Part shown: positions 8,524-17,333 of the stretch, piece after piece
Layout: the number at the start of each line of letters is the position of its first letter
Numbering within the stretch: the first letter of the stretch is position 1
Source of the DNA: Enterococcus plantarum
GTDB taxonomy: Bacteria > Bacillota > Bacilli > Lactobacillales > Enterococcaceae
Direction: 5' to 3'
Assembly: GCF_001730295.1 (NCBI RefSeq)
Contig: NZ_MIKA01000047.1
Location: forward strand, 1 to 64,000
Length of the DNA stretch: 64,000 bases
The notes under the pieces: generated by a model
What the model saw: only the letters and a program-made list of their open reading frames with translations
Told to the model about the DNA's origin: nothing
The model's database searches: none
Position numbers and translations under genes: made by a program

Positions 8524-8730
8524 TTAGTTTTTAGTCAAATAATGAATAAATAAGAGCAGTAAAAATGAAAGTAGAAAATAGAAAAAGATCCCTCCTTGAA
8601 TGAAAACGAAAATCAAAAAGACAAGCTGATAATCAACAGACATAAATTGAATAACATAACGATTCAAGATAAATTCTGCGAGGGTTAAAAGAAGTGAAAA
8701 AATTAATAATCTTTGATGGCGCTGACTCAA
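8524..8730 (-). CDS. Small hydrophobic membrane protein, hypothetical
   Basis: This frame encodes 68 residues with two predicted membrane helices (about 10-30 and 36-63) separated by a short polar turn and ending in HYLTKN. No family is recognised. It would start at TTG 8730 and converges on the shared terminator at 8465-8503. The hydrophobic pattern and the terminator support a real gene, but the start codon and ribosome site (AGGT about 13 bases upstream) are weak. Confidence 0.5.
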   Translation of the reverse strand: MSQRHQRLLIFSLLLTLAEFILNRYVIQFMSVDYQLVFLIFVFIQGGIFFYFLLSFLLLLFIHYLTKN

Positions 8731-8885
8731 TACTATTCACTACCTAACGATTAGAATGATTAAAAAAATATAGTAGCATAAAAAAAGATAGTTTTTTATC
8801 AATTTTTAGATGATATCGACAAATAAATGAGAATTTTGAAGGGACGTTTGCAATTTAGATCTTATTGTTAAGAAGAGTTTGATAG

Positions 8886-8917
8886 AAATAAAAAAACACT
8901 ACTTACTTGTAGTGTTT
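8886..8917 (-). terminator. Terminator of tRNA-Arg
   Basis: On the minus strand AAACACTAC and GTAGTGTTT (8894-8917) form a perfect nine-base-pair hairpin followed by a T run, about 95 bases downstream of the tRNA gene. Confidence 0.75.
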
Positions 8918-9009
8918 AAGGTCAAGTTCTCATGATTATTGCGACATCTGATTTTAAATTATGCTATAATTCTACATGTAGTAGTAAAGCAATTATCTAA
9001 GAATAAAGA

Positions 9010-9081
9010 CGCGCCCTGAGGGAATCGAACCCCCGTCTCAAGAACCGGAATCTTACGTGATATCCACTACACTAAGGGCGC
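9010..9081 (-). tRNA. tRNA-Arg (anticodon CCG)
   Basis: The minus strand gives a full cloverleaf. The acceptor GCGCCCT pairs with AGGGCGC; the D arm is followed by an anticodon stem TAAGA/TCTTG with loop TTCCGGT, so the anticodon is CCG reading the Arg codon CGG. The T arm contains GGTTCGATTCC. CCA is not encoded. It faces away from rpoN and has its own terminator. Confidence 0.93.
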
Positions 9082-9140
9082 AAGCACGTTTACTAGTTTA
9101 GCTGATATTTCGATAAATTACAAGGGGGAGGACAAAAATA

Positions 9141-10466
9141 ATGAAATTTGAACAACATCAATCGCAACAACAAAAACAAGTCCAAAAGCTTGCAATGACG
9201 CAACAATTACAACAATCGATCCAGATTTTACAATACAATTCAGAAGAACTTTTTGCCTATATAGAAGCCAAGTCATTAGAAAATCCTTTGATCGACATCC
9301 AAACAGAGACCAACTATGGAGATTTTCCGAGTTCTAGTAACAAAACGTATAGCAACGAAGAAAATAACTATCTAAATCAAATTCCAGATAATCACACATC
9401 ACTTTTTGAATATTTGATCGATCAAATCCACTTGAATTATCGTGATACATATCTACGAACATTGGTTTTATTTTTAGTCGAATATATTGATTTAAATGGT
9501 TATTTAATGATTGATTTAGATGAAGCAACGCTAAAAACAGGAGCAAAATCTATTGAAATGCTAGATGCATTGACGCTGATTCAGCAATTAGATCCAGCAG
9601 GTGTTGGTGCAAGAGATTTACGTGAATGTTTGTTACTGCAAGTTGAGCGGGACGATACGGCACCAGCATTAGCCTATATTGTAATTGAGGAAGAATTTGA
9701 TCATTTGGCTAATCGTAAGTGGAGCTTGATTGCTAAAAAATTTGAAGTAGAGATGTCAGAAATTCAAACGATTTTTGATTATATTCAGACATTGAACCCA
9801 GCTCCTGGAAGCATTTTCGAGTCAACCTTGGGACTGTATATTCGTCCCGATTTAACCTTGAGAATCAAAGAGAATCAACTAAACGTGATATCTAATAGAA
9901 CAGGTACTCCAACGATTCAATTTCAACAAGCCTATTTTGAGCGAATGGAAGCAATCGATGACAAAGAAGTCCAAGAATATATCAAGGAAAAGAAAAATGA
10001 ATTTGAATGGTTAGAAAAAACGATCCTTCAACGTGGTGATACTATTTTAAGAGTCGGAACAGAAATCGTTCAGCGCCAACAACAATTCTTTTTTAAGGAA
10101 GACCGACCGCTAAAACCAATGACTCTAAAAGAAATTGCAGAGGCCTTGGATATCCATGAATCAACCGTTAGCCGAGCTGTAAATGGTAAATATTTAGAAA
10201 CAGAATTTGGTGTTTTTGAGCTACGGTCATTTTTTTCAAATGGGTTGTCAAACGAAACCACTGGAGAAGAAACGTCAACAAGTAGCATCAAAAAACAAAT
10301 ACAAGCTTTAGTGGACAGCGAAAACAAAGCCAAGCCACTCTCAGATCAGAAACTAGTAGATTTACTAAAGGAACAAGAAATTGAAATTTCTCGTCGTACT
10401 GTTACAAAATATCGAGAAGCATTAGGAATACCCGCTTCATCTAAACGAAAACGATATGATAATTAA
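9141..10466 (+). CDS. rpoN: RNA polymerase sigma-54 factor
   Basis: RpoN directs polymerase to -24/-12 promoters that need an ATP-using activator; in enterococci and listeriae these are mainly PTS operons such as mannose. The 441-residue protein has the Gln-rich N-terminal activator region (QQQKQVQKLAMTQQLQQSIQILQ), the core-binding domain, an HTH (TLKEIAEALDIHESTVSRAVNGKYL) and the RpoN box ISRRTVTKYREALGIP near the C-terminus. ATG 9141 follows GGGGGAGG. No -24/-12 promoter or sigma-54 activator was noticed in this window, so its targets lie elsewhere. Confidence 0.95.
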   Translation: MKFEQHQSQQQKQVQKLAMTQQLQQSIQILQYNSEELFAYIEAKSLENPLIDIQTETNYGDFPSSSNKTYSNEENNYLNQIPDNHTSLFEYLIDQIHLNYRDTYLRTLVLFLVEYIDLNGYLMIDLDEATLKTGAKSIEMLDALTLIQQLDPAGVGARDLRECLLLQVERDDTAPALAYIVIEEEFDHLANRKWSLIAKKFEVEMSEIQTIFDYIQTLNPAPGSIFESTLGLYIRPDLTLRIKENQLNVISNRTGTPTIQFQQAYFERMEAIDDKEVQEYIKEKKNEFEWLEKTILQRGDTILRVGTEIVQRQQQFFFKEDRPLKPMTLKEIAEALDIHESTVSRAVNGKYLETEFGVFELRSFFSNGLSNETTGEETSTSSIKKQIQALVDSENKAKPLSDQKLVDLLKEQEIEISRRTVTKYREALGIPASSKRKRYDN

Positions 10467-10467
10467 G

Positions 10468-10517
10468 AAAAAGCGTTTAACTCTTGAGTTCTACTCAAAG
10501 GGTTAGACGCTTTTTTA
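10468..10517. terminator. Bidirectional terminator between rpoN and the GNAT gene
   Basis: An imperfect hairpin pairs AAAAAGCGTTTAAC (from 10469) with GGTTAGACGCTTTTTT (to 10516), flanked by A and T runs. It overlaps the stop codon of the convergent GNAT gene. Confidence 0.8.
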
Positions 10518-11009
10518 TGGTTGCCAGATCAAGTGTTCAGAAGGTAATCCCTCTTCGATTCCTTGCCAGATGGAGACAAAGTGATTTTTTTCTAATAGAT
10601 GTTTTGAGGCACCATTTTTAGGATCAATTATGGCGTAAACAGTGGATTCAGATAATCGTTCAGAATGTTCTACCATACGTAGTAAAGTAGCGATGACTTG
10701 TGTGGCGTATCCTTTCCCCCAGTGCTTAGGTAAAAGCATATACCCTATCTCGATTTTGTGTTCTTCATCCCAAGATAACTTACCAAAACCGATATACGTT
10801 TCTTTGTCAAAGAATTTGTAGTAGCCGGTTTGATCGTGGTGTCCCTGATTATAAGCTAAAATTTTTTTGAAGTTTTCAATAACGTCCTGTTCAGGTTCTG
10901 CTTTTTCAGTAATGTAGCGCATGACACGAATGTCTTTTGTGAGTACAGAATAAAGTTCTTGATCATCTTTTTGATAGAACTCGAAGGTTAACTGTTTTGA
11001 ATGGGTCAT
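10515..11009 (-). CDS. GNAT N-acetyltransferase (RimJ/RimL-like)
   Basis: The 164-residue protein has the GNAT acetyl-CoA site in GYMLLPKHWGKGYATQVIATLL (motif A, with Q/R-x-x-G-x-G/A seen as KHWGKGYA) and the C-terminal segment SKHLLEKNHFV typical of the RimJ/RimL group (Acetyltransf_3). Such enzymes acetylate ribosomal or other proteins or small amines, and the substrate cannot be told. ATG 11009 is preferred to GTG 11018 because AGGTGA lies at the correct distance before it. It is flanked by tRNA-Thr on one side and a shared terminator on the other. Confidence 0.88.
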   Translation of the reverse strand: MTHSKQLTFEFYQKDDQELYSVLTKDIRVMRYITEKAEPEQDVIENFKKILAYNQGHHDQTGYYKFFDKETYIGFGKLSWDEEHKIEIGYMLLPKHWGKGYATQVIATLLRMVEHSERLSESTVYAIIDPKNGASKHLLEKNHFVSIWQGIEEGLPSEHLIWQP

Positions 11010-11092
11010 TCTCTTCACCTATTTCACTTAAAAGTTTGGGTAATTCAACAGAAAAAAACTATATCCAAATAAATCGGGTACAGTTTTTTGTA

Positions 11093-11165
11093 AGCCACCT
11101 GACGGATTCGAACCGTCGACCCCCACCTTACCATGGTGGTGCTCTACCAGCTGAGCTAAGGCGGC
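11093..11165 (-). tRNA. tRNA-Thr (anticodon GGT)
   Basis: The minus strand folds as a cloverleaf with acceptor GCCGCCT/AGGTGGC, D loop AGCTCAGCTGGTAGAGC, anticodon stem CCACC/GGTGG around loop ATGGTAA, and T arm GACGGTTCGAATCCGTC. The anticodon GGT reads ACC. CCA is not encoded. Confidence 0.95.
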
Positions 11166-11355
11166 ACTATTAATAATACAGATACCAGATTACCTTAGAA
11201 ACTAATGTTTGTCAATCTATTTTCACTTGTAAAAGAAGATCAAATAGTTTAATAGAGTGTTATAGAACGAAGGTCTAATCCGAGCCTATATTGTATCATC
11301 CTATTGACATTGGATAATACCTATTGATAAACTAAAATAAAGGGGAGAAAAAAAT

Positions 11356-11616
11356 ATGTTTATTGTTTGGGGTAGTAAAGGATTTGAGAGAGCGTTAGGC
11401 GATACAGTGATTCAATGTGACTGTAGCCATTGTAACAATGAAGTAGTTATGCAAGGAAAACAAATCGGACGAAAATTTACGTTATTTTGGATTCCAATTT
11501 TTACCACATCATCTAGTCATTACTTGCTGTGTCCAATTTGTGGATATGGAAAAGAATTGTCTAAAGAAATCTTGGCGCAATACTTAGTGAGTTCCACTGA
11601 AACAATTATAGAGTAA
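11356..11616 (+). CDS. Small zinc-ribbon protein
   Basis: This 86-residue protein carries two Cys pairs, CDCSHC and CPICGYG, spaced to bind one zinc as a ribbon, with the hydrophobic strand FTLFWIPIFTTSSSHYLLC between them. This is the zinc-ribbon family often annotated as zinc_ribbon_15; its function is unknown. AAAGGGGAG precedes ATG 11356. The gene ends just before the T-box promoter at 11631 and is not part of the methionine operon. Confidence 0.85.
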   Translation: MFIVWGSKGFERALGDTVIQCDCSHCNNEVVMQGKQIGRKFTLFWIPIFTTSSSHYLLCPICGYGKELSKEILAQYLVSSTETIIE

Positions 11617-11630
11617 AAATAAAAAAACAT

Positions 11631-11659
11631 TTGACATGTAATTTACTTTCCAGTAAAAT
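11631..11659 (+). promoter_or_regulatory. Promoter of the methionine transport operon
   Basis: TTGACA (11631-11636) and TAAAAT (11654-11659) are separated by 17 bases, a near-consensus vegetative promoter. Transcription would start near 11666, right before the first T-box. Confidence 0.85.
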
Positions 11660-11665
11660 ACAACG

Positions 11666-11946
11666 TAACAACAAATGAATAATAATCCGTTGAAGAGAAG
11701 AGTAAATTTGGACGTGCTTTAGTAGAGAGTCTCGGTTGGTGAAAAGAGATAAGCGCATAAGAGTTGAAGATGGCCTCAGGAGGACAAGCTGTTGATACGT
11801 AAGCAGCTTCGGGAAAGCACCCGTTATCAAAGCGACAAGTTATAAGACTTGGTCTAAGAAAAGTAAGCATGACTTACTTTAAAACAAAGGTGGTACCGCG
11901 ATTATTCGCCCTTTACTAGCAGAAGCTGGTAGAGGGCTATTTTTAT
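11666..11946 (+). promoter_or_regulatory. T-box leader 1, methionine specifier
   Basis: The T-box motif AAGGTGGTACCGCG is at 11887-11900 and base-pairs with the NCCA end of uncharged tRNA. It is followed by a terminator (GCCCTTTACTAGC with GCTGGTAGAGGGC, 11908-11937, then T-rich). In stem I the specifier loop reads TTGAAG-ATG-G, with the Met codon ATG at 11770-11772. Uncharged tRNA-Met would favour the antiterminator and read-through. No gene lies between it and a second T-box. Confidence 0.9.
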
Positions 11947-12029
11947 GTTTATCGATACAAATGAGAGGTTTCGTACAAGACATACGAAGGACGTATTAAC
12001 CCTTAAAATTAACTAAATAAATAAAGCAA

Positions 12030-12305
12030 TGAGATGGAAAGTACAGATGAAACGATATCTAACAGAGAGCTTGGGTAGCTGAAAACAAGTGATAAACGAA
12101 ATCTGGAAAATGGCCATTGAGCAGCGCTTCGAGTGAGTGATTCATAAGACAGCGACGGATGCACCCGTTAATGTGCTAAAGTATAATCGATCATTGATCG
12201 ACGTACTTGATGAGGATATCGACGTGAGTGGATATCAAATAGAGGTGGTAGCACGCAAAAGCGTCCTCAAATGTATGATAAATACATTTGAGGGCGTTTT
12301 TTCTT
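12030..12305 (+). promoter_or_regulatory. T-box leader 2, methionine specifier
   Basis: A second complete T-box follows. It has an AGAGAGC stem I start, a specifier loop GGAAA-ATG-G with ATG at 12110-12112, a T-box motif AGAGGTGGTAGCACGC at 12241-12256, and a strong terminator pairing CCTCAAATGTAT with ATACATTTGAGG (about 12264-12293) plus a T run. No clear separate promoter is seen between the two leaders, so both probably act in series on one transcript. Confidence 0.9.
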
Positions 12306-12337
12306 TTTATATATGACAATAATGGAGGGGACGATAC

Positions 12338-13186
12338 ATGAAGAAAAAGTGTTTGAGTATAGTGTTGATTTTGCTGGGAATAGTAACAATTACGGCATGT
12401 GGTAAGAATCAAGATTCGGCTGTGAATAAAGAAAAAGAGGGTAAAACGATTCGAATTGGGACTTCCCCAGGACCGTATAGCGAATTATTTTTAGAAGCTG
12501 TCAAACCCATTTTAGAAAACAAAGGGTATCAAATAGAACAAACGGAATTTACAGAATTGATTCAAGCAGATGTAGCCTTAGCAGAAGGTACGATTGATTT
12601 AAATGTTGATCAGCATACTGCTTATCTAAATAATTTCAACGAGAATAAAGGAACCCACTTGATTGGGATAACAGCACTTCCTACCGTTCCGGCAGGGCTG
12701 TTTCCGGGAAATAGAAGCACTTTGGATACAGTAAAAGAAGGAGACAAAATTGGTATTCCAGATGATGCTTCAAATACTGCGAGAGCGTTCAATCTTTTGC
12801 AAAAGGCAGGCTGGATCAAATTGAAAACAGGCATCGATCCAGTCAAAGCAACAAAAGAAGATATTGTCAGCAATCCTAAAAAATTAGCACTTATCCAAAT
12901 GTCATCGGCTCAAATTCCGAGGAGTTTAGCAGATTTAGAATACGCAGTAATTCCAGGAAGTATTGTTTACAGTGCTAAACTTGATCCAAAGGACAGTTTA
13001 CTTTCAGAAGACGTGTTAAAAGACTATGAATTGGTTGCGACGGTCGACGAAAAAAATCAAGAGACTGATTGGGCAAAAGCCATAGTTAAAGCCTATCGCT
13101 CAGATGAGTTCAAACACTACTTAAAGGAAACTAATCAAGGAAATTACTGGTTTATCCCAAAAGAATTACAGGAGGAGCAAAAATGA
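12338..13186 (+). CDS. metQ: Methionine ABC transporter substrate-binding lipoprotein (first copy)
   Basis: The product is a 282-residue NlpA/MetQ-family lipoprotein. A signal peptide ends in the lipobox ITAC with Cys21 as the lipid site. The mature part has the family's [17 protein letters not shown] and [22 protein letters not shown] segments. It would deliver methionine to MetN-MetI in the membrane. ATG 12338 follows GGAGGGG, and its stop overlaps the metN start by four bases. A second metQ closes the ABC gene set; the two are clearly diverged, which may widen the ligand range (for example D-Met, sulfoxide or peptides). Regulation is by the two T-boxes upstream. Confidence 0.93.
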   Translation: MKKKCLSIVLILLGIVTITACGKNQDSAVNKEKEGKTIRIGTSPGPYSELFLEAVKPILENKGYQIEQTEFTELIQADVALAEGTIDLNVDQHTAYLNNFNENKGTHLIGITALPTVPAGLFPGNRSTLDTVKEGDKIGIPDDASNTARAFNLLQKAGWIKLKTGIDPVKATKEDIVSNPKKLALIQMSSAQIPRSLADLEYAVIPGSIVYSAKLDPKDSLLSEDVLKDYELVATVDEKNQETDWAKAIVKAYRSDEFKHYLKETNQGNYWFIPKELQEEQK

Positions 13187-14253
13187 TCGAATTAAAGAAT
13201 ATAGATGTTACCTTTTTTCAGAAAAAACAGCAAATCGACGCAGTCAAGAAGGTTTCCCTCAGGATTGAAAAAGAAGATGTTTTTGGAATCGTGGGGTATT
13301 CAGGAGCTGGAAAAAGCACTTTAGTCCGGGTGATCAATTTACTGCAAAGACCAACCGCTGGAGAAGTTATTATCCACAATAAAAATATTCTTGGTTTTTC
13401 ACCAAAAGAATTAAGAGCACAGCGAAAAAAAATTGGGATGATTTTCCAACATTTTAATTTGATGAAGGAACGAACAATTTTCGCCAATGTAGATTTTTCC
13501 TTAAAGTATTCTGGATTGTCAAAACAGCAACGGAAAGAAAAAATTGAAAGATTGCTTGATTTAGTAGGACTTTCAGAGAAGAAAGAGGCCCATCCTAGTC
13601 AATTATCTGGTGGACAAAAGCAGCGGGTAGCCATTGCTAGAGCCTTAGCGAATGATCCAGAGATATTATTATGTGACGAAGCAACAAGCGCATTAGACCC
13701 TAAAACAACGATTCAGATTTTAGATTTATTGAAGAAGTTAAATAAAGAGTTGGGGTTGACGATTGTTTTGATCACGCATGAAATGCAAGTTGTAAAAGAA
13801 ATTTGTAACAAAGTAGCTGTGATGGAAGATGGACAAGTAATTGAAGAGAATGATATTGTGTCGATTTTCAGTCAACCTAAAGAAGCCTTGACGAAGGACT
13901 TCATAAGAACAGCAACGCATATTGATCAGGCATTGGAAACAATTATTCAACATCCAAGTTTAACTAAACTAAGTGGAGATGAAGTGTTAGTAGAATTTTC
14001 ATATGTAGGAGAGCAAACAAGTGAGCCGCTGATTGCTCAACTTTACAGCAAATATCATGTGGTCACGAATATTTTATATGGCAATGTAGAAATAGTACAA
14101 CAAGTTCCCATCGGCAATTTGATCGTTATTCTTTCGGGAGAAGAAATTCAACGAGAAAAAGCATTGACGTTTTTACAAGCACAAGACGTGAAAATCAAAG
14201 TCTTAAAAAATAGCGGATCAGAAGACAAAATCATACCAGTACATGTTATCTAA
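13183..14253 (+). CDS. metN: Methionine ABC transporter ATP-binding protein
   Basis: This 356-residue ATPase has Walker [10 protein letters not shown], signature LSGGQKQR, Walker [13 protein letters not shown] and switch His ITHE. After the ATPase core a C-terminal NIL domain (about residues 265-345) is present. In MetN proteins this domain binds methionine and inhibits transport when the cell is replete. Its start overlaps metQ by four bases (ATGA). Two controls are thus predicted: transcription by tRNA-Met charging and allostery by methionine. Confidence 0.95.
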   Translation: MIELKNIDVTFFQKKQQIDAVKKVSLRIEKEDVFGIVGYSGAGKSTLVRVINLLQRPTAGEVIIHNKNILGFSPKELRAQRKKIGMIFQHFNLMKERTIFANVDFSLKYSGLSKQQRKEKIERLLDLVGLSEKKEAHPSQLSGGQKQRVAIARALANDPEILLCDEATSALDPKTTIQILDLLKKLNKELGLTIVLITHEMQVVKEICNKVAVMEDGQVIEENDIVSIFSQPKEALTKDFIRTATHIDQALETIIQHPSLTKLSGDEVLVEFSYVGEQTSEPLIAQLYSKYHVVTNILYGNVEIVQQVPIGNLIVILSGEEIQREKALTFLQAQDVKIKVLKNSGSEDKIIPVHVI

Positions 14254-14280
14254 ACAGAACAGCGAGAAGGAGTGACTGAA

Positions 14281-14961
14281 ATGCAAGATTTTTTACAACG
14301 GTATTTTCCAAATGTCTTATCATTAAAAGAAGAGTTTATCAACAGCACAATTGAAACCTTATATATGGTCTTTTGGACAGCTATTATTGCTGGAATTCTG
14401 GGGACATTACTTGGTGTTGTACTGGTTGCAACAGGGCCAGACGGCATTTTAATGAATCGCATTCTTTACAATAGTTTAGAAAAAATCATCAATATTTTTA
14501 GATCTATCCCCTTTATCATCATGCTGGCATTGATTCAGCCAATCACTCGTTTTTTAACAGGAACAACGATTGGGACAACGGCTGCTTTAGTGCCGCTGGT
14601 GATTGGGGTGATTCCATTTTTCGCACGTCAAATCGAAAATGCCTTATTAGAAGTTGATCCAGGAGTGATAGAAGCCGCAGAATCAATGGGAACGAGTCCG
14701 TTAGGGATCATTTTTCGGGTGTACTTAATTGAAGGCTTACCAAGCATCATTCGCGTTTCTTCTGTTACGATCATCAACTTGATTGGGTTAACAGCAATGG
14801 CTGGTGCGATTGGTGCTGGTGGTCTAGGAAATTTGGCGATCACAAGAGGCTATAATCGTTTCCAAACAGATGTGACAATTGTGGCAACATTGATCATCTT
14901 AGTTTTAGTTTTTGCCAGTCAGTTTATAAGTAACGCATTGATCAAGAAAACATCACATTAA
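14281..14961 (+). CDS. metI: Methionine ABC transporter permease
   Basis: The 226-residue permease has about five membrane helices and the coupling-loop signature EAAESMGTSPLGIIFRVYLIEGLPSI, characteristic of MetI. It forms the dimeric channel with MetN. ATG 14281 lies eight bases after AAGGAG; the in-frame GTG 14272 overlaps that ribosome site and is rejected. It is followed 23 bases later by the second metQ gene. Confidence 0.95.
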   Translation: MQDFLQRYFPNVLSLKEEFINSTIETLYMVFWTAIIAGILGTLLGVVLVATGPDGILMNRILYNSLEKIINIFRSIPFIIMLALIQPITRFLTGTTIGTTAALVPLVIGVIPFFARQIENALLEVDPGVIEAAESMGTSPLGIIFRVYLIEGLPSIIRVSSVTIINLIGLTAMAGAIGAGGLGNLAITRGYNRFQTDVTIVATLIILVLVFASQFISNALIKKTSH

Positions 14962-14984
14962 AAAAACGAAAAGAGGAAATGTAC

Positions 14985-15818
14985 ATGAAAAAGACAATTA
15001 AATTTATCGTTTTAGCGTTAACTATCGGGTTTGTATTGGCAGGATGTTCTGCTGGAAGTGCTAAAGAAGAAAAGAATGAAGTTGTAAAAATAGGTGTTGT
15101 TGGTGCAAATAATGACGTCTTAGAATCGGTCAAAGAACGTTTGAAAGAGGATGGAATTGACCTTCAACTTGTTGAATTTTCTGATTATACACAACCCAAT
15201 GCTGCTTTAGCAGAAAAAGAAATTGATTTGAATTCATTCCAACACCAGATTTTCTTAGATAACTATAACAAAGAACACAAAACAGAGCTTGTTTCAATTG
15301 GTCATACAGTCAGTGCACCATTAGGTATCTATTCTTCTAAAATCAAAGACGTCAAGGAATTAAAAAATGGCGCTGAAATTGCGATTCCAAATGACGCAAC
15401 AAATGGCGGACGAGCATTATTGTTATTACAAAGTGCGGGACTAATCAAAGTGGACCCTGCTAAAAAACAAACACCTACTGTAAGTGACGTAACAGAAAAT
15501 AAATTGAACTTAAAAATCACAGAATTAGATGCTTCTCAAACAGCTAGGGCGCTACAAGATATCGATGCTTCTGTCATCAATAGTGGAATGGCCGTTGATG
15601 CAGGCTTTGTCCCAACGAAAGATGCAATTTTCTTAGAACCTGTGGATGAAACATCAAAACCGTATGTCAATATCATCGTTGCCCGTGAAGCGGACAAAGA
15701 CAATAAAACATACAATAAAGTAGTTGATGTTTATCAACAAGAAGAAACGAAAAAAGTTATTGAAGAAACATCAAAAGGTTCAAGTATTCCAGCTTGGGAA
15801 ACATTTGGCAGAAACTAA
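14985..15818 (+). CDS. metQ: Methionine ABC transporter substrate-binding lipoprotein (second copy)
   Basis: This 277-residue NlpA/MetQ-family lipoprotein has lipobox LAGC with Cys21. The core shows NAALAEKEIDLNSFQHQIFLD and IAIPNDATNGGRALLLLQSAGLI, closer to the classical MetQ pattern than the first copy. ATG 14985 is chosen because GAGGAAA lies at a proper distance; ATG 14979 is almost on top of it. Having two binding proteins for one permease suggests two ligands or affinities. The next gene, a peptidase-like amidohydrolase, starts 15 bases downstream. Confidence 0.93.
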   Translation: MKKTIKFIVLALTIGFVLAGCSAGSAKEEKNEVVKIGVVGANNDVLESVKERLKEDGIDLQLVEFSDYTQPNAALAEKEIDLNSFQHQIFLDNYNKEHKTELVSIGHTVSAPLGIYSSKIKDVKELKNGAEIAIPNDATNGGRALLLLQSAGLIKVDPAKKQTPTVSDVTENKLNLKITELDASQTARALQDIDASVINSGMAVDAGFVPTKDAIFLEPVDETSKPYVNIIVAREADKDNKTYNKVVDVYQQEETKKVIEETSKGSSIPAWETFGRN

Positions 15819-15833
15819 AAGGAGGATGACCAT

Positions 15834-17033
15834 ATGACTACATTGACAAAACAATCAATCAAAGAAGAAATTCAACAATATGCAGATGAAGTGATTGCGT
15901 TAAGACGACATTTTCATCAGTTCCCGGAAGCTAGTTTAAAGGAATTTGAAACAATCAAACGAATCAAAGAAGAATTAAATAAGCTTGACATTCCTTTTGA
16001 AGAAGTCGGAAAAACTGGCGTACTTGGAACAATCGAAGGAGAGAAACCCGGTAAAACTATCATTCTAAGAGCAGATATTGATGCGTTAGAATTAGAAGAT
16101 GCAACAGGAAAAGAGTACCAATCTAAAAATCCAGGGTTAAATCATGCTTGTGGACATGATGGTCATGCAGCGGCATTATTAGGTGCTGCCAAAGTGTTGA
16201 AAAAACATGAAGCTGAGATTGCCGGAACGATAAAATTAGCGTTTCAACCTGCAGAAGAAATTGGGGCTGGTGCGTGTCAATTTGTTGATGGTGGTTTTGT
16301 TGAAAATATCGATCAGGTTTTTGGGATCCATTTAGATTCAAGTGTTCCTGTAGGGAAATTGGTTGCGACTAAAGGTGCGACTAATGCCTCTTGTGATATT
16401 TTTAAAATTGAAGTCGAAGGATTAAGCAGTCATGTGGCACAACCGAATGTTGGACGGGATGCTGTATTAGCCGCAGCAAGTATTGTAGTTGAACTACAAA
16501 AAATTGCTGCAAGAGAAGTTAGTCCCCTAGATCCAATCGTGGTCGGTATTGGTGTGCTTGACGCTGGCACTAGATATAACATTGTGGCTAACCATGCGAA
16601 AATCGAAGGGACAGTTCGAGCTTTTAGTCACGAAACGCGCGCCTTTGTTTTAAAACGTGTGGAAGAGATTGCGCATCAAATTGCTGAAGCTCATCGGACT
16701 AAAATTTCCTCTTTCCATATCTACGATGCGGCAGGACCGTTGATCAATGATGATACTGCAACAGAGTTAGCTCAAAAAGTAGCAACTGAAATTGTTGGCA
16801 GTGAAAATGTCGTGACCGATCATACAAAGAGTTTAGGCGCTGATGATTTTGCTGATTTTTTACAGAAAGCACCAGGCGTATATGGTCGAGTAGGAACTCG
16901 AAATTTAGATAATCCGGATACACAATATGGCCATCATCATGAAAAATTTGATATCGATGAAGCAGGATTGGCGTTAGCAACAGAATTTCATGTACAATAT
17001 GCATTGACGTATTTAAATTCAATTAGTGAATAG
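15834..17033 (+). CDS. M20D-family amidohydrolase, operon partner of the methionine transporter
   Basis: The 399-residue cytosolic metallo-amidohydrolase has the M20 metal site in NHACGHDGHAAALLGAAK, the catalytic Glu pair in FQPAEEIGAG, and a C-terminal metal ligand in GHHHEKFDID. Relatives are annotated as hippurate hydrolase or N-acyl-amino-acid deacylase. Being the last gene of a Met-T-box operon, it probably frees methionine from an imported N-acyl or peptide-like form, but the substrate is inference. Shine-Dalgarno AAGGAGG precedes ATG 15834. A strong terminator follows. Confidence 0.88.
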   Translation: MTTLTKQSIKEEIQQYADEVIALRRHFHQFPEASLKEFETIKRIKEELNKLDIPFEEVGKTGVLGTIEGEKPGKTIILRADIDALELEDATGKEYQSKNPGLNHACGHDGHAAALLGAAKVLKKHEAEIAGTIKLAFQPAEEIGAGACQFVDGGFVENIDQVFGIHLDSSVPVGKLVATKGATNASCDIFKIEVEGLSSHVAQPNVGRDAVLAAASIVVELQKIAAREVSPLDPIVVGIGVLDAGTRYNIVANHAKIEGTVRAFSHETRAFVLKRVEEIAHQIAEAHRTKISSFHIYDAAGPLINDDTATELAQKVATEIVGSENVVTDHTKSLGADDFADFLQKAPGVYGRVGTRNLDNPDTQYGHHHEKFDIDEAGLALATEFHVQYALTYLNSISE

Positions 17034-17034
17034 A

Positions 17035-17082
17035 AAAAAAGTAATAGGCAAAGTCTAGAGAGCTTTGCCTATTACTTTTTTC
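17035..17082. terminator. Terminator of the methionine operon
   Basis: AAAAAGTAATAGGCAAAG pairs with CTTTGCCTATTACTTTTT around an eight-to-nine-base loop, with A and T runs on both sides. It is strong and can work in both directions. Confidence 0.9.
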
Positions 17083-17333
17083 TGTTGTTTCTTCGGTATT
17101 ATGATGTATGATTAATTGATCAGGTTGTTTTCTTTTACCGAAGGATGAATGAGTTTGGTGCAAAGGAATGTTCGGGGTGGATTGCTTTGCTCTTGATAAA
17201 ATCACTAAAATGAACTCTTTCATATCCAGTCTTAGAGTAAAGAAGACGAATATATAAAGAGTTCATAATACCAAAAGTCAATCATTATAAAAAAATTATT
17301 ATAGTGATCTTTGTTAATACAGTATTGCTTTAG

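Noticed and set aside
11606-11870. Two overlapping minus-strand frames in the methionine leader
   Set aside because: They run through the T-box structure, whose conserved motifs explain the sequence.
17023-17223. 66-codon minus-strand frame after the amidohydrolase gene
   Set aside because: It includes the strong terminator hairpin and shows no protein-like pattern or start signal.
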